The notes beneath the pieces are model-generated. The model was not told the origin of the DNA. It made no database searches and saw only the letters and a program-made list of their open reading frames with translations. From NCBI GenBank assembly GCA_964555675.1, contig CAZKTU010000093.1, positions 1 through 22,786 on the forward strand: a DNA stretch of 22,786 nucleotides, read 5' to 3'. The translations under genes were made by a program, and so were the position numbers. Shown here piece by piece: positions 1 through 8,444 of the stretch (positions within the stretch are counted from its first letter, which is position 1; every line of letters begins with the position of its first letter). The DNA is from CAIWXH01 sp964555675. Lineage in GTDB: Bacteria > Chloroflexota > Chloroflexia > Chloroflexales > Chloroflexaceae.

Positions 1-40
1 TGTGTGCGCCCCACCCCGCAGAGTAGCCCGGCCAGTCTAC
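1..40 (+). repeat. Dispersed repeat arm, copy 1
   Basis: The first 22 bases are an exact reverse complement of 18716-18737. Bases 20-33 (AGAGTAGCCCGGCC) match 18850-18863 (AGAGTAGCTCGGAC) at 12 of 14 positions. The stretch can form an imperfect GTAG/CTAC-closed hairpin at about 23-40. It is non-coding, lies just upstream of the four-helix-bundle cassette, and may continue beyond the window edge. Confidence 0.6.
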
Positions 41-50
41 AAGGCGTTGG

Positions 51-477
51 GAAGGATGAGGGATGAAGGATGAAGCTGGGCAGGCGCCCCCGGAGTTGCG
101 AGAGCGGACGAAACGCTATGCGTTGAGGCTGATCAAGCTGTATGGGGCGTTGCCTGGTACGACAGTCGCCCAGGTGCTTGGGAAGCAGGCGCTACGCTCG
201 GGGACGTCGGTCGGCGCACACTATCGCGAGGCGAAACGCGCCAAGTCGAACGCCGACCTGGTCAGTAAACTCGAGACGGCGCTGCAAGAGCTTGACGAGA
301 CGGCCTACTGGCTGGAGTTGCTGGCCGAGGCAGGTATCGTTACCGCAGAGCGCCTGGAGCCCCTCGTGGACGAGACGAATCAGCTGATCGCGATCTTCAC
401 CGCAATTGTGAAGAAGGTGAAAGGGGGCCTGCGGCCATGAGTAAGATTCAGCCTTCATCCTTCATCCTTCATCCTTC
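51..477. mobile_element. Four-helix-bundle cassette bounded by heptad inverted repeats
   Basis: Bases 51-75 are three GGATGAA/GGATGAG heptads plus edges. Bases 453-477 are the reverse complement (TTCATCC heptads), matching at 24 of 25 positions with the only mismatch at base 60. The two arms enclose exactly one gene, the four-helix-bundle protein. No target-site duplication is visible in the flanks, and no transposase lies inside. S23/IVP proteins are known from intervening sequences in 23S rRNA genes, and related genes occur elsewhere in genomes. Calling this unit mobile is inference from its inverted-repeat boundaries and from its intrusion into the start of the next gene. Confidence 0.45.
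63..440 (+). CDS. Four-helix-bundle protein (S23 / 23S rRNA intervening-sequence protein family)
   Basis: This 125-residue, mostly helical protein has the layout of the S23/IVP family. A first helix carries RTKRYALRLIKLYGALP (about 15-31). A conserved segment QALRSGTSVGAHYREAKRAKS follows (about 42-62), then two helices rich in Leu and Glu (about 66-90 and 98-120). Family members are about 115-130 residues, so this one is full length. The start is the ATG inside the heptad repeat; overlapping heptads put other ATGs in other frames, and only this one opens the long frame. The upstream GAGGG may serve as ribosome binding site. The biochemical function is unknown, although relatives form pentameric bundles that bind nucleic acid (Avd is one such relative). 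Its TGA overlaps the ATG assigned to the next gene (ATGA at 437-440). There is no rRNA gene nearby, so this is a free-standing copy. Confidence 0.85.
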   Translation: MKDEAGQAPPELRERTKRYALRLIKLYGALPGTTVAQVLGKQALRSGTSVGAHYREAKRAKSNADLVSKLETALQELDETAYWLELLAEAGIVTAERLEPLVDETNQLIAIFTAIVKKVKGGLRP

Positions 478-3007
478 TCAGGTGATCGCCGACCGGGCCG
501 AGCTGGTGGCCTACGAGCTCGACGGCGGGCTGGACCGCGGACGGCCCGACGTGGTGCTCTTCCCCGAGAGCGCCGAGGAGGTGGCGCGGGTGGTGCGCTG
601 GGCGGCCGCCCAGGGGATGCCCGTGGTGGCCCGCGGGGCGGGCACGGGCCTCTCGGGCGGGGCGGTGGCCGAGCACGGGGGGGTGATCGTGCAGTGCTCG
701 CGCCTGGCCCGCGTGCTCGACCTCGACGTGGTCGGCCGCTCGGTGACGGTTGAGCCGGGGCTGGTCAACCTGACCCTCGACGGCCTGGCCAAGAGCAAGG
801 GCCTCTACTATCCGCCCGACCCGGCCAGCGGTCGCTCGGCCACGATCGGCGGCAATATCGCCGAGAACTCGGGCGGCCCCCACTGCTTCAAGTATGGCGT
901 GACCGCGAACTATGTGACCGGGCTCGACGTGGTGCTGGCCGACGGGCGGCGCGTGCGCCTGGGCGGCAAGGCCTTCGACTACCCCGAGTATGACCTGACG
1001 GCCCTGGTCTGCGGCAGCGAGGGCACCCTGGCCCTGGTCACCGCCGCCCACCTGCGCCTGATCGGCAACCCGCCGGCGGTCAAGACCCTGATGGCCGCCT
1101 TCGCGACCGTCGAGGCCGCGGGCGAGGCTGTCTCGGCGGTGATCGCCGCCGGCCTGGTCCCGGCCACCCTCGAGATGATGGACCGCCAGATTATGCGGAT
1201 CATCAACCAGTTCACCACGGCCCGCCTGCCCGAGGAGGCCGGCGCGGCCCTGATTATCGAGGCCGACGGCTACGCCGCCAGCGTGGGCCCGCAGATCGAG
1301 GAGATCGAGGCCATCCTGGCCGCCAACGGCGGCTTCGACCTGCGGGTGGCCCGCACCGCCGAGGAGCGCGATACGATCTGGTACGGCCGCAAGAGCGCCG
1401 TGGGCGCGATGACCCGCCTGGCCCCCGCCTACTACCTGGTCGACGTCACGGTGCCGCGCAGCAGACTGGCCGCTATGCTCGCCGGGGTCAACCAGATCTG
1501 CGAGGAGCTCGAGCTGCGGGTCGGCTATGTCTTCCACGCGGGCGACGGCAACCTGCACCCGCTCATCCTGATCGAGAACCCGCGCGACGGCGAGCTGATG
1601 GAGCGGGTCCACCTGGCCGGCCGGCGCATCGTCGAGCTGGGCGTCAGCTTCGACGGCAGTATCACCGGCGAGCACGGGGTCGGCATCGAGAAGCGCGAGT
1701 ACATGCCCCTGATGTATAGCCCCGCCGAGCTGCAGCTCATGCTGGACGTCAAGGCGGTCTTCGACCCGACCGGGCTGCTCAACCCGGGGAAGATCTTTCC
1801 GGCGAAGGGTGCGGGCGAGGGGGCGCAGGATGCGCCGCCCGAGCCCGTCGCCCTCCCCGCCGCGCGCGTGCTCGAGCCCGCGACCAGCGCCGAGGCGGCC
1901 GAGCTGCTGCGGGCGACGACGGGCCAGGGCCGCAGCGTAGTGATCAGCAGCGCGCCCGATGCGCCGGATCGGCACCCTGAGTCCTTCGTCCTGCGCCCCT
2001 CTGCCCTGCGCGGGGTGCGCGCCCTCGCCCACGATGACCTGTACGTGACGGTCGGGGCGGGCACGCCCCTGGCCGAGCTGCAGGCCCAGCTGGCGCCCGA
2101 GGGGGTGTGGGTGCCGGCCGTGGCGCCCTACGCCGGGGCGACCGTGGGCGGCCTGGCGGCGACCAACAGCAACGGCCCCCTGCGCATGCGCTACGGCGGC
2201 TGGCGCGACCTCGTGCTGGCGGCGACGGTGGCCCTACCCGACGGGCGACTGATCCGGGCCGGCCGGCCTGTGGTCAAGAATGTGGCCGGCTACGATATGC
2301 CCAAGCTGTTCGTCGGCTCGCACGGCACCCTGGGCCTACTCTGCGAGCTGACCCTGAAACTCGCGCCCTTGCCCCGCGCCCGCGCCAGCCTGGTGGCGCC
2401 GGTGGCGAGCGTCGCGGCTGGCCTCGAGCTGGGCGCGCGGCTGCTGCCCGGCTGCCTCGCGGCCTCGGCGCTGCTGCTGTGCGAAGCGACCGCCCTGGGC
2501 GCCCACGCCGGCGACGCGCCCTACGCCCTGGTCTATACCGCCGAGGGGCTCGCGGCCGACGTCGAGGCCGAACTGGCCGGGGTGCGGGCGACGCTCGCAG
2601 AGGCGGGCGCCGCCGAGCCGGCCCAGCTCGAGGGGTTCGCGGGCAGCGAGCTTTGGGCCGGCTGGCTCGGCGCGGCCCTGGCGGCCGACGCGCCGACTGT
2701 GCGCCTGGGCGTCGCCCCAGCCGCCCTGCCCCAGCTGGCCGGCGCCCTGGCCGCCCACGCGCCCGCTGGCGCCAGGCTGGTGGCCGACCTGCCGAGCGGC
2801 CTGCTCTACCTGAGCGGCCTGAACGATATGGCCGCGGCCTACGCCCTCGCCTCGCGCCTGGGCGGCTACGGGGTGGGCCTGGCGGGCGCCCCCGCGCGCG
2901 GCCCCGGGCGCTGGCACCACACGCCCGACGCCCACGACCTGATGCGCGCCCTCAAGGCCCGCTGGAATCCGGGGGATCTGCTCAACCCCGGGGCCTTCAA
3001 CGTGTAG
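437..3007 (+). CDS. GlcD-GlcE fusion, FAD-linked glycolate oxidase-type protein
   Basis: This 856-residue protein joins two subunits that are normally separate. Residues about 16-455 are GlcD-like. They include an FAD-binding segment (GAGTGLSGGAVAEHGG, about 74-89), the run ATIGGNIAENSGG, the oxidase C-terminal motif HAGDGNLHPLIL, GSITGEHGVGIEKREYM and the typical end GLLNPGKIFP. After a short linker, residues about 472-856 are GlcE-like, with a second FAD-binding domain (VGGLAATNSNGPLRMRYGGW, NVAGYDMPKLFVGSHGTLG) and the end WNPGDLLNPGAFNV. The expected role is oxidation of glycolate, or a related 2-hydroxyacid, to the keto acid. The FeS subunit GlcF is not in the window. The first 15 residues (MSKIQPSSFILHPSQ) are translated from the heptad repeat of the upstream cassette and are not family sequence. 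A GTG at 482 is an alternative start. GlcD proteins usually have about 20 more N-terminal residues before this point, so the native start is probably lost. Confidence 0.88.
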   Translation: MSKIQPSSFILHPSQVIADRAELVAYELDGGLDRGRPDVVLFPESAEEVARVVRWAAAQGMPVVARGAGTGLSGGAVAEHGGVIVQCSRLARVLDLDVVGRSVTVEPGLVNLTLDGLAKSKGLYYPPDPASGRSATIGGNIAENSGGPHCFKYGVTANYVTGLDVVLADGRRVRLGGKAFDYPEYDLTALVCGSEGTLALVTAAHLRLIGNPPAVKTLMAAFATVEAAGEAVSAVIAAGLVPATLEMMDRQIMRIINQFTTARLPEEAGAALIIEADGYAASVGPQIEEIEAILAANGGFDLRVARTAEERDTIWYGRKSAVGAMTRLAPAYYLVDVTVPRSRLAAMLAGVNQICEELELRVGYVFHAGDGNLHPLILIENPRDGELMERVHLAGRRIVELGVSFDGSITGEHGVGIEKREYMPLMYSPAELQLMLDVKAVFDPTGLLNPGKIFPAKGAGEGAQDAPPEPVALPAARVLEPATSAEAAELLRATTGQGRSVVISSAPDAPDRHPESFVLRPSALRGVRALAHDDLYVTVGAGTPLAELQAQLAPEGVWVPAVAPYAGATVGGLAATNSNGPLRMRYGGWRDLVLAATVALPDGRLIRAGRPVVKNVAGYDMPKLFVGSHGTLGLLCELTLKLAPLPRARASLVAPVASVAAGLELGARLLPGCLAASALLLCEATALGAHAGDAPYALVYTAEGLAADVEAELAGVRATLAEAGAAEPAQLEGFAGSELWAGWLGAALAADAPTVRLGVAPAALPQLAGALAAHAPAGARLVADLPSGLLYLSGLNDMAAAYALASRLGGYGVGLAGAPARGPGRWHHTPDAHDLMRALKARWNPGDLLNPGAFNV

Positions 3008-3012
3008 GTGTG

Positions 3013-3044
3013 TTTCGAGGCGAACCGTCAGGTTCGCCTCGAAA
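3013..3044. terminator. Strong hairpin after the glcD-glcE stop codon
   Basis: A perfect 14-bp inverted repeat (TTTCGAGGCGAACC and its complement) surrounds a 4-base loop, GTCA. It begins 6 bases after the stop codon of the GlcD-GlcE fusion. No T-tract follows, so rho-independent termination is uncertain. Because the gene across the gap is convergent, the hairpin could act in both directions, or simply be a repeat-family palindrome. Confidence 0.55.
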
Positions 3045-3063
3045 CTGGACCGCGAGGTTGGTC

Positions 3064-3086
3064 GTGGAGGGGCCTGGCCCCTCCAC
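3064..3086. repeat. Palindrome GTGGAGGGG-CCTGG-CCCCTCCAC
   Basis: The 11-bp arms GTGGAGGGGCC and GGCCCCTCCAC flank a single T; a realistic loop would be about five bases. A near-identical palindrome lies at 8405-8425, and a related one at 11600-11620. This makes it a small dispersed family of intergenic hairpins. Confidence 0.6.
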
Positions 3087-3088
3087 AC

Positions 3089-3149
3089 CTCCCAGGCGAG
3101 GTGGCTCCAGGCCTCCCAGGCGAGGTGGCTCCAGGCCTCCCAGGCGAGG
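3089..3149. repeat. 24-bp tandem repeat running into gap 1
   Basis: A 24-bp unit beginning CTCCCAGGCGAGG starts at 3089, 3113 and 3137. The third copy is cut by the N run after 13 bases. Within the visible copies the repeat is exact. A long array of such units would explain why assembly stopped here. It is non-coding; the translated octapeptide repeat (PRLGGLEP in reverse frames) is a by-product of the 24-bp period. Confidence 0.75.
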
Positions 3150-3249
3150 NNNNNNNNNNNNNNNNNNNNNNNNNNNNNNNNNNNNNNNNNNNNNNNNNNN
3201 NNNNNNNNNNNNNNNNNNNNNNNNNNNNNNNNNNNNNNNNNNNNNNNNN
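3150..3249. other. Assembly gap 1 (100 N)
   Basis: One hundred Ns lie between the convergent glcD-glcE fusion and the DUF2231-Rieske gene. The gap starts inside a tandem repeat, so its true length is unknown and could exceed 100 bases. Confidence 0.95.
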
Positions 3250-3271
3250 TGCTGGGCGCTGAACTGGTTGC

Positions 3272-4261
3272 TCAGATCCCGAGCCCGCCGACCTCCTGCT
3301 CCATCTCGTCGCCGCCGTTGCCCGTAGCGGGGCGCTCGGCATGGGCGGGCTGCGATCCGCGGCGCACCTCGATCAGCCCGTTGCTGGCGCGAGCCTGGTA
3401 GGCCGGCTGGGGCATGGTGGCCGGGCCGTGGACGACGCGCCCGTCGCGCAGGTCGAAGACCGACTGGTGCCAGGGGCACTCGACGCAGCCGTCGCTCACC
3501 GTGCCCTCTTCGAGGGGCCCGCCCGCGTGGCTGCAGACCGCGCCGATGGCGTAGAGGCCCTCGGGGGCCCGGTGCAGCATCACCGCGTCGCCGCCGATCG
3601 AGACCCGCCGCGACTCGCCCACGGCCAACTCGCCCTCGTCGAGCACGGCGATCCAGCCCTCGGCGTGGCCGGGTGTCTGGGCGTGGTTGACCCCGACGCC
3701 GTGGCGGTAGACGAGGTCGCCGCCGATCCAGGCCGAGCCGCCGGCGATACCCAGGGCCCCGAACGAGAGGGCCACGCCGAGTCCGCGTCGCCCGCCCCGG
3801 CGCGCCGCCAGCGAGGCCAGGAAGAGGCCCATGGCGGCGCTGTTGAGGATGGCGTGGAGGGCGATCTGGGGCGTAGCCTCCTGGTCGGCCGCCGAGTAGT
3901 CGGCCGCGCCGGCCATGGCTGCGGGCACGGCCGCGACGACGCCCGTGGTGATCAGCGCGTCCGCCGCCCAGGCCGCCTCGCGCGAGCCCGTAAGGGCGGC
4001 GATCAGGTCGAAGAGGGCCGAGACCGACCAGGCGCCGACGGGGATCTCGACCAGCAGCGCGTGGAGCGGGTGGCCGAGCCAGGTGCCGTGGAGCAGGTCG
4101 GCGAGGCGTCTGGCGGGCTCGCCGCCGCCGATGATCGCGCCGTGAAGCCCGCGCGAGACCGCCGAGGCCCCGTCGGCGAAGCCGGGGACGCCCTTGAGGG
4201 CTCGCTCGATGGCGATGCCGAGGTGGGTCTGGGCGCCAGGGCCGCTCCTGGTGATCTGCAT
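3272..4261 (-). CDS. DUF2231 membrane domain fused to a Rieske [2Fe-2S] domain
   Basis: This 329-residue protein has two parts. Residues about 55-185 are a DUF2231-type membrane domain with about four hydrophobic helices (near 65-90, 100-120, 132-152 and 160-180) and the typical HPLHALLVEIPVGAW start. Residues about 203-300 are a Rieske domain. Cys243-x-His245 and, after 16 residues, Cys262-x2-His265 would bind the [2Fe-2S] cluster. The extra disulfide cysteines of bc1-type Rieske proteins are absent, so it looks like the ferredoxin type. The probable role is electron transfer at the membrane; substrate and partner are unknown. The start is ATG at 4261, preceded by AAAGGGAGAAG; the open frame continues upstream, but without family similarity. 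It diverges from the LLM gene at 4460 and stands alone on its strand. Confidence 0.85.
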   Translation of the reverse strand: MQITRSGPGAQTHLGIAIERALKGVPGFADGASAVSRGLHGAIIGGGEPARRLADLLHGTWLGHPLHALLVEIPVGAWSVSALFDLIAALTGSREAAWAADALITTGVVAAVPAAMAGAADYSAADQEATPQIALHAILNSAAMGLFLASLAARRGGRRGLGVALSFGALGIAGGSAWIGGDLVYRHGVGVNHAQTPGHAEGWIAVLDEGELAVGESRRVSIGGDAVMLHRAPEGLYAIGAVCSHAGGPLEEGTVSDGCVECPWHQSVFDLRDGRVVHGPATMPQPAYQARASNGLIEVRRGSQPAHAERPATGNGGDEMEQEVGGLGI

Positions 4262-4276
4262 ACTTCTCCCTTTCAA

Positions 4277-4292
4277 CCGGTCGGTAGACCGG
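4277..4292. promoter_or_regulatory. Inverted repeat CCGGTC-GGTA-GACCGG
   Basis: Perfect 6-bp arms flank a 4-base spacer. The repeat lies just upstream of the ribosome binding site of the minus-strand DUF2231-Rieske gene, in the divergent region. It could be a leader hairpin of that gene or an operator. No regulator gene is adjacent. Confidence 0.35.
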
Positions 4293-4390
4293 CGCGAGGG
4301 GCCGCTGCGCCGGCCCCGGCGGTGTCTTGCCCGCCATAGCGGCACGACCCGTGCCAGGGGTGGGCGTCGCCCCGGCACAGCTCTTGCGGC

Positions 4391-4419
4391 TTGCGTCGTA
4401 CGACACTCTTGTGTATGAT
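4391..4419 (+). promoter_or_regulatory. Candidate promoter of the LLM gene
   Basis: TTGCGT at 4391-4396 and TATGAT at 4414-4419 are separated by 17 bases. This places transcription start about 30 bases before the GTG start at 4460. It also argues against translation starting at the TTG (4391) or at the ATGs at 4415 and 4418, which overlap the promoter. The -35 element is weak (three of six consensus bases). Confidence 0.4.
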
Positions 4420-4459
4420 GCCCCATCCCAAGTCGGGCAATGGTGAGAGGGGGCCGGCG

Positions 4460-5365
4460 GTGGCTGTCGGGTTTGTGCTGAGCGAGCAGGTGACGGGTCG
4501 AGAGACGATCAGCTACGGCGTGGCCGCCGAGGAGCTCGGCTTCGACCGGCTGCTGATGGCCGACCATTTTCGGCCCTGGATAGACCTGCAGGGGCACGCG
4601 CCGCAGGCCTGGGCGACCATGGGCGCCCTCGGGCAGCGCACTAGGCGCATCCCCCTGGGCACGAGCATCACCAGCCCGATCTATCGCTACAGGCCCACGG
4701 TCGTGGCCCAGGCCTTCGCTACCCTCGCGGCGCTCTACCCTGGGCGCGTCTTCCTCGGCCTCGGCCCCGGCGACATCCGCGACGAGACCCCCGCGTCGGG
4801 CGACTGGGGCGACGCCCGCGAGCAGGCCGACCGGCTGGTCGAGGCGGTGGCGATCATCCGCCGGCTCTGGCAGGGCGACCAGGTGACGCACCACGGGCGT
4901 CACTTCCATATCAGCGAGGCGCGCCTCTACGAGCTGCCGGGCCAGCCCGTGCCGCTCTATATCGCCGCCGAGGGCGTCGCGAGCATGCGCCTGGCCGGGC
5001 GGCACGGCGATGGGCTGATCACCGGCGCGGGGGCCGCCTTGCGCCCCGAGCTGCGGGCCGCCTTCGCCGAGGGCGCCCACGAGGTCGGCAAAGACCCGGG
5101 CGCTATGCCCGTCCTGGCCGAGCTCTTCGTCGTGGTTGGCCAGGGCGCGGCCCAGCCCCCCAGCGCCACGGCCCTCACCGGGCCCTGGGTGATCAGCGTC
5201 GACCCCGAGGTGCACGCCGAGGCGATCCGGCGCCTGCTGGACGCCGGCGTGAGCGAGGTCTATATCAACGCCGCCCAGCCCGACCAGCGTCGCGCCCTCG
5301 AGTTCTACGGCCGCGAGGTGCTGCCGCGCGTCCGGGGCATGCAGGCGCGGGCCTGGGGCGCGTAA
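4460..5365 (+). CDS. LLM-class flavin-dependent oxidoreductase (F420-type G6PDH-related group)
   Basis: This protein of about 301 residues belongs to the luciferase-like monooxygenase (LLM) fold. Family features include the first strand VAVGFVLSEQ, AAEELGFDRLLMADHFRPW (about 21-39), the non-prolyl cis-type segment GTSITSPIYRYRPTVVAQAFATL, YPGRVFLGLGPGD, and DRLVEAVAIIRRLW. These resemble the F420-dependent glucose-6-phosphate dehydrogenase-related subfamily, but the substrate and even the cofactor (F420 or FMN) are not fixed by the sequence. The start is GTG at 4460, because GAGAGGGGG precedes it at good spacing and the protein then begins at the first strand of the barrel; an upstream TTG would add about 23 residues unlike the family. 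It precedes hutU by 67 bases, but hutU may have its own promoter. No F420 biosynthesis gene is seen. Confidence 0.82.
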   Translation: MAVGFVLSEQVTGRETISYGVAAEELGFDRLLMADHFRPWIDLQGHAPQAWATMGALGQRTRRIPLGTSITSPIYRYRPTVVAQAFATLAALYPGRVFLGLGPGDIRDETPASGDWGDAREQADRLVEAVAIIRRLWQGDQVTHHGRHFHISEARLYELPGQPVPLYIAAEGVASMRLAGRHGDGLITGAGAALRPELRAAFAEGAHEVGKDPGAMPVLAELFVVVGQGAAQPPSATALTGPWVISVDPEVHAEAIRRLLDAGVSEVYINAAQPDQRRALEFYGREVLPRVRGMQARAWGA

Positions 5366-5389
5366 GAGCCGCGGGCGGCGAAAGTGCGG

Positions 5390-5395
5390 TATGAT
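5390..5395 (+). promoter_or_regulatory. Candidate -10 element upstream of hutU
   Basis: TATGAT followed by GTGCCCC lies 25 bases after the LLM stop and 38 bases before the hutU ATG. It resembles the TATGAT followed by GCCCC upstream of the LLM gene (4414-4424). No convincing -35 box is seen at 17 bases. If real, it would let the hut genes be transcribed apart from the LLM gene. Confidence 0.3.
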
Positions 5396-5432
5396 GTGCC
5401 CCTGACCCGCGACGAAGCGAAAGGGGGCACCG

Positions 5433-7082
<1,650 letters not shown>

Positions 7083-7093
7083 AAGGCTGCCCG

Positions 7094-8365
7094 ATGGATC
7101 ATATCGACCTGCTGATCTACAACACGGCCCAGGTCGTCACCTGCGCGGGCGCGCCGGGGCCGCGCCGCGGGGCCGCCATGGCCAACGTCGCCAGCGTGCC
7201 GATGGGCGCGGTGGCCGTCTCGGGCGAGCGCATCCTGGCCGTGGGCGGCGAGGCCGAGCTGCGCCGGCGCTACTTCCCCTCGGCCGAGCTCGACGCGGCG
7301 GGCGGGGCGGTGGTGCCCGGCCTGGTCGACCCGCACACCCACGTGGTCTACGCCGGTGACCGGGTCGGCGAGTTCGAGCTGCGCATCGGCGGGGCCACCT
7401 ACCAGGAGATCATGGCCGCGGGCGGGGGCATCGCCAGCACCGCCCGGGCTACGCGCGCGGCCAGCGTCGAGCGACTGGTGAGCGAGTCGCGCCGCCGCCT
7501 CGACCAGATGCTGCGCCTCGGCGCGACCACCGTCGAGGCCAAGAGCGGCTACGGCCTCGAGACGGGCGCCGAGCTGCGGCAGCTCGAAGCGATCGCGGCC
7601 CTCGACGCCGAGCACCCGGTCGATCTGGTGCCCACCTTCCTCGGGGCCCACGCGCTGCCCGCCGAGTACGCCGGCAGGGCCAGCGACTATGTCGCGCTGG
7701 TGGTCGAGGAGATGCTGCCCGCCGCCGCGCGCTGGTACGCCGACTCGGCCTTCGCCGCCGCGGGCGTGCCGCTCTTCGCCGACGTCTTCTGCGAGCAGGG
7801 GGCCTTCGACCTGGCTCAGTCCCGGCGCGTGCTCGAGGCCGCCCGGGCCCTCGGCATGCCCCTCAAGGCCCACGTGGACGAGTTCAGCGAGCTGGGCGGG
7901 CTGGCCCTGGCCCTCGAGTTGGGCGCCGTCTCGGTCGATCATCTTGACGTAACCGGGGCGGAGGGGATCGCCTTGCTGGCGGCCTCGTCGGCGGTGGGTG
8001 TGGTCATCCCGACCGTGCCCTTCAACCTGGGCAGCGGGCACTATGCGGCCGCGCGGGCCATGATCGACGCCGGGGCGGCGATCGCTCTGACCACCGATAT
8101 CAACCCGGGGTCGGCGCCATGCCCTTCGCTGCCCCTGGCCATGGCCCTGGCCTGCCGCTACCAGCGCCTGCTGCCCGCCGAGGCGATGACCGCGGCCACG
8201 ATCAACGCGGCCCACGCCATCGGCCTGGGCGATCGGGTCGGCTCGCTCGAGCCCGGCAAGCTCGCCGACCTGCTGATCCTCGACGCGCCCGACTACCGCT
8301 ACTTGGCCTACGAGTTCGGCGGTAACCCGGTGCGCACCGTCGTGAAGCGGGGGCGGGTGGTGTGA
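7094..8365 (+). CDS. hutI: Imidazolonepropionase
   Basis: HutI hydrolyses 4-imidazolone-5-propionate to N-formimino-L-glutamate, the third step of histidine degradation, in the cytoplasm. The 423-residue protein is an amidohydrolase with a metal site: His81-x-His83 in GLVDPHTHVVYAGDR, a downstream His in FLGAHALP, and Asp in TTDINPGSAPCPSLPLAM. Other family segments are EIMAAGGGIASTARATRAAS, GATTVEAKSGYGLETG and the end GSLEPGKLADLLILDAPDYR. An Ala/Gly/Pro-rich stretch at about residues 17-34 precedes the second strand and looks lineage-specific. ATG at 7094 follows GAAGG. It is spaced 11 bases from hutU, so the two are almost certainly cotranscribed. Confidence 0.95.
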   Translation: MDHIDLLIYNTAQVVTCAGAPGPRRGAAMANVASVPMGAVAVSGERILAVGGEAELRRRYFPSAELDAAGGAVVPGLVDPHTHVVYAGDRVGEFELRIGGATYQEIMAAGGGIASTARATRAASVERLVSESRRRLDQMLRLGATTVEAKSGYGLETGAELRQLEAIAALDAEHPVDLVPTFLGAHALPAEYAGRASDYVALVVEEMLPAAARWYADSAFAAAGVPLFADVFCEQGAFDLAQSRRVLEAARALGMPLKAHVDEFSELGGLALALELGAVSVDHLDVTGAEGIALLAASSAVGVVIPTVPFNLGSGHYAAARAMIDAGAAIALTTDINPGSAPCPSLPLAMALACRYQRLLPAEAMTAATINAAHAIGLGDRVGSLEPGKLADLLILDAPDYRYLAYEFGGNPVRTVVKRGRVV

Positions 8366-8375
8366 GTGTGGGCCA

Positions 8376-8392
8376 CGGGGCCTCGGGCCCCG
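8376..8392. repeat. Hairpin in the hutI-hutH spacer
   Basis: CGGGGCC-TCG-GGCCCCG gives a 7-bp stem with a 3-base loop, beginning 11 bases after the hutI stop. There is no T-tract. Together with the palindrome at 8405-8425 it could stabilise or partly terminate the hutUI transcript before hutH. Confidence 0.45.
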
Positions 8393-8404
8393 CAACGGGT
8401 GGAT

Positions 8405-8425
8405 GTGGAGGGCCTGGCCCTCCAC
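8405..8425. repeat. Palindrome GTGGAGGGCC-T-GGCCCTCCAC
   Basis: The arms are perfect 10-mers. It is almost the same palindrome as 3064-3086, shorter by one base pair. It ends 19 bases before the hutH ATG, so it lies in the leader of hutH. Confidence 0.6.
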
Positions 8426-8444
8426 GCCGCCCCAGGTAAAACAG

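Noticed and set aside
437..481. Hydrophobic N-terminus of GlcD-GlcE as a signal peptide
   Set aside because: The residues are translated heptad repeats and lack a positively charged start plus hydrophobic core. GlcD proteins are cytoplasmic.
45..485. Target-site duplication around the four-helix-bundle cassette
   Set aside because: The flanks just outside 51 and 477 share no direct repeat, so classical transposition is not shown.
455..2032. Long open frame antisense to glcD
   Set aside because: It has His/Gln/Arg/Gly-biased composition typical of the reverse strand of GC-rich genes, with no recognisable motif. The plus frame has clear family motifs.
3089..3149. Possible CRISPR array
   Set aside because: The 24-bp units are directly abutting with no unique spacers, and no cas gene is present.
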